From an uncultured Chloroflexota bacterium (GTDB lineage: Bacteria > Chloroflexota > Anaerolineae > Anaerolineales > Villigracilaceae): a stretch of DNA of 6,040 nucleotides. The position numbers were made by a program, and so were the translations under genes. The stretch lies in contig CAILWD010000441.1 of NCBI GenBank assembly GCA_903837815.1, positions 1 through 6,040 on the forward strand. Direction: 5' to 3'. Below are positions 4,239 through 6,040 of the stretch, piece after piece (position 1 is the stretch's first letter; each line of letters starts with the position of its first letter). The notes beneath the pieces were generated by a model that did not search any database, had not been told where the DNA came from, and saw nothing but the letters and a program-made list of their open reading frames with translations.

Positions 4239-5582
4239 ATGGACGCAAAAGATTTGGTCAAACGCGTGAAGGAAGATAATGTCAAGTTTATCTCTTTGCA
4301 ATTTACAGATGTAATGGGCGCGGTAAAGAGCGTGGATATGCCCGTCCGCAATCTGGCGGGCGTGCTGGAAGACGGCGCCTGGTTCGACGGCTCTTCGGTG
4401 GAAGGGTTCGCCCGCATTCAGGAAAGCGATATGCGCCTGATCGTCGATCCCGAAACCTATGCGGTTCTGCCCTGGTCTTCGGCTGAATCAAAGCGCGCGC
4501 GCGTGTTCTGCGATATTTACACCCCCGATAACAAGCCCTTCGAAGGCGATCCACGCGGCGCGTTGAAGCGCATCCTCAAGAAAATTGCCGAGCGCGGCTG
4601 GAAGTTGAACATCGGACCCGAACCCGAATTCTTCCTCTTCAAAGAATCGAATGGAAGCAACGGCGTTCACCCCGTTCCCCACGATACGGGCGGCTACTTC
4701 GATTTCTCTTCCTTCGATGAAGCGGTGGTCGTGCGCACGGCATTGATGGAAGCTCTCGACGCGATGGGTCTGGATGTGGAAGTGGGGCATCACGAAGTCG
4801 CCCTCGGCCAGCACGAAATTGACTTTCGTTTCGACGACGCCTTGAAGACCGCCGACAACGTTTTGACTTTGAAGTACACCGTCAAGGCGATTGCCGCCCA
4901 GCACGGATTGGTTGCCTCTTTCATGCCCAAGCCCGTGTACGGCATCAACGGTTCGGGAATGCACTGCCATCAGTCGCTCTTCGACATTAAGACAGGCGCC
5001 AACCTGTTCTTCGACTCGAAGGACACCGCGCACCTCTCGCCGCTGGCCTACTCCTTCATCGCGGGGCAGTTGAAGCACGCCCGCGCCCTGGCTGGCGTGG
5101 TCGCCCCGACGGTCAATTCGTACAAGCGCCTCGTCCCCGGCTACGAAGCCCCGGTGTACATCGGCTGGGCGCAGCAGAACCGCTCGGCGTTGATCCGCAT
5201 TCCGCGCTACACCGAAGGACGCGACAAGGCTGTCCGCGCCGAACTGCGCTTCCCCGACCCATCTGCCAACCCGTACCTGGCTTTCACCGCCATGCTTGCC
5301 GCCGCCCTCGACGGCATCGACAACAAGATGACCCCGCCCAAAGCGTTGAACAATATCAACCTGTACCACCTCGACAGGGAGGAACGCACAAAACTGGGTG
5401 TGACCGAATTGCCCGGTTCGCTGGCTGAATCTCTGGGCGAATTGGAGAAGGACGAAGTCTTGAAGTCTGCCCTTGGCGAATACCTGTACGAAGCCTACAT
5501 GCGCGCCAAATGGGAAGAGTGGGACGAATTCCGCCTGCGCGTGACCGATTACGAAATCACCAAGTATTTGGAAACGGCATAA
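4239..5582 (+). CDS. glnA: Glutamine synthetase type I (alpha subgroup)
   Basis: This cytoplasmic dodecameric enzyme makes glutamine from glutamate, ammonia and ATP. At 447 residues it matches the alpha form (Bacillus subtilis, 444). The beta-grasp domain occupies about 14-100 with the Asp50 loop (FDGSSVEGFARI). Arg59 aligns with B. subtilis Arg62, linked to feedback inhibition. Metal-binding glutamates are seen in GPEPEFFLF (126-134, Glu128 and Glu130), HHEVALGQHEIDF (Glu186 and Glu193) and the His242 motif NGSGMHCH. The substrate flap KRLVPGYEAP and the ATP-site arginines (NRSALIRIP, RAELRFPDPSANPYL) are intact. It lacks the 25-residue insertion and the NLYDLP adenylylation site of beta enzymes (here NLYHLDREE), so control by adenylylation is unlikely. 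Residue 189 is Leu where relatives usually have Pro. It has a strong ribosome binding site and ends at a shared terminator. No GlnR-like box or glutamine riboswitch was recognised upstream. Confidence 0.97.
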   Translation: MDAKDLVKRVKEDNVKFISLQFTDVMGAVKSVDMPVRNLAGVLEDGAWFDGSSVEGFARIQESDMRLIVDPETYAVLPWSSAESKRARVFCDIYTPDNKPFEGDPRGALKRILKKIAERGWKLNIGPEPEFFLFKESNGSNGVHPVPHDTGGYFDFSSFDEAVVVRTALMEALDAMGLDVEVGHHEVALGQHEIDFRFDDALKTADNVLTLKYTVKAIAAQHGLVASFMPKPVYGINGSGMHCHQSLFDIKTGANLFFDSKDTAHLSPLAYSFIAGQLKHARALAGVVAPTVNSYKRLVPGYEAPVYIGWAQQNRSALIRIPRYTEGRDKAVRAELRFPDPSANPYLAFTAMLAAALDGIDNKMTPPKALNNINLYHLDREERTKLGVTELPGSLAESLGELEKDEVLKSALGEYLYEAYMRAKWEEWDEFRLRVTDYEITKYLETA

Positions 5583-5600
5583 ATCAGTAATCGCATTTGA

Positions 5601-5636
5601 AAAAGCCCCTGAGGTGTTCAACCTTCAGGGGCTTTT
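5601..5636. terminator. Bidirectional terminator between glnA and the ABC ATPase gene
   Basis: AAAAGCCCCTGA (5601-5612) pairs with TCAGGGGCTTTT (5625-5636). GGT (5613-5615) and ACC (5621-5623) extend the stem past one bulged T, leaving a 5-base loop. The T run on the plus strand serves glnA, and the A run at 5600-5604 gives a T run for the converging gene. Confidence 0.9.
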
Positions 5637-5639
5637 GGT

Positions 5640-6040
5640 TTAGTGTTTCACCGTGCCTTGCGCGAGTTCCATGATTTCGTCTCTCGATTCATAGACCCGC
5701 ACCAATTTTCCGTCCTGCATTTGCAGGATGCGGTCAACGTACTGGCACATGCGCAAGTCATGCGTGACCATGATTCCCGCGCGGTCATTTTCATGGATGA
5801 GGTGGGCAAAGGTTTCGACGACTTGAAAGGCGCGTTCGGTGTCGAGCGAGGCGGTGGGTTCATCTGCCAGCACCACGGCGGGGTTGTGGATCAGGGCGCG
5901 GGCAATGGCAACGCGCTGCTGCTGCCCGCCCGACATTTGGGCGGGGAGGTTATACAAACGATCCGCAAGCCCTAAACGGGCAAGCAATTCATCAGAGCGA
6001 AGTTTACCGGCACGGTCAAGTTTTCCATTTAACCTCAACA
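5640..6040 (-). CDS. ABC transporter ATP-binding protein, C-terminal part (LolD/MacB/FtsE type)
   Basis: Only the last 132 or so residues are inside the window; the gene continues past 6040. It powers a membrane exporter or lipoprotein/cell-division type ABC complex by ATP hydrolysis at the cytoplasmic face. Visible, numbering from the first methionine in the window: signature [15 protein letters not shown] (35-49), Walker B AVVLADEP with catalytic Glu60, D-loop ASLD (63-66), and H-loop VTHD with His93, then the usual IxxMxDGKL ending. The Walker A and Q-loop half, about 95 residues, lies outside. The in-frame ATG at 6036-6038 falls in the middle of the conserved domain (MRLNGK), so it is an internal methionine rather than the start. 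The MacB/LolD group is suggested by the ADEPTASLD and short C-terminus; the substrate is unknown because no permease gene is in view. It converges with glnA. Confidence 0.9.
   Translation of the reverse strand, partial: LRLNGKLDRAGKLRSDELLARLGLADRLYNLPAQMSGGQQQRVAIARALIHNPAVVLADEPTASLDTERAFQVVETFAHLIHENDRAGIMVTHDLRMCQYVDRILQMQDGKLVRVYESRDEIMELAQGTVKH

Noticed and set aside
4488..5621. Long minus-strand open frame (377 codons) opposite glnA
   Set aside because: It is a codon-bias shadow of glnA: no ribosome binding site, no domain, and it overlaps the shared terminator.

Overview
The window looks like ordinary bacterial chromosome, about mid-50s percent GC by eye. The genes are a tRNA synthetase, a DNA-repair regulator fusion, a membrane transporter, glutamine synthetase and the tail of an ABC-transporter ATPase. 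No phage, insertion sequence, CRISPR array or tRNA gene was seen. Protein style suggests a deep-branching, non-proteobacterial lineage such as Chloroflexota (Anaerolineae-like): an alpha-type glutamine synthetase, a direct asparaginyl-tRNA synthetase, and Shine-Dalgarno sites of the GGAG/AAGGAG type. This placement is a weak inference; nothing in the window fixes the taxon.

Layout. 27-1370 (+) is asnS, closed by a strong intrinsic terminator at 1397-1431. 1432-2304 is an 870-base stretch without a convincing protein gene, but it is not empty. About 1556-1735 folds as a 6S RNA (ssrS): a long rod with a closing stem, central bubble and apical arm. About 1838-2222 looks like a separate transcription unit with its own promoter (TTGACG-17-TAAAAT, embedded in two abutting palindromes), a string of GNRA-type and other hairpins, a possible pseudoknot near its 3' end and a textbook terminator. 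I do not recognise this roughly 385-nt RNA as any family I know, and it is the most interesting object here. 2305-3183 (+) is an AraC-type activator fused to an O6-alkylguanine-DNA alkyltransferase, preceded by a sequence resembling the E. coli Ada box. 3244-4173 (+) is a ten-helix EamA-family transporter. 4239-5582 (+) is glnA, which shares a bidirectional terminator (5601-5636) with a converging ABC ATPase gene (6040-5640, minus strand) whose N-terminal half lies outside the window.

How the parts relate. The repair regulator and the transporter lie 60 bases apart in the same direction and could be co-transcribed. asnS and glnA are housekeeping genes, each with its own ribosome binding site and terminator. 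The two RNA genes sit between terminators, so they are probably transcribed independently of the flanking proteins. Small repeat-like elements lie in the two short gaps: a hairpin element at 3186-3225 and a 7-base tandem repeat at 4187-4214.
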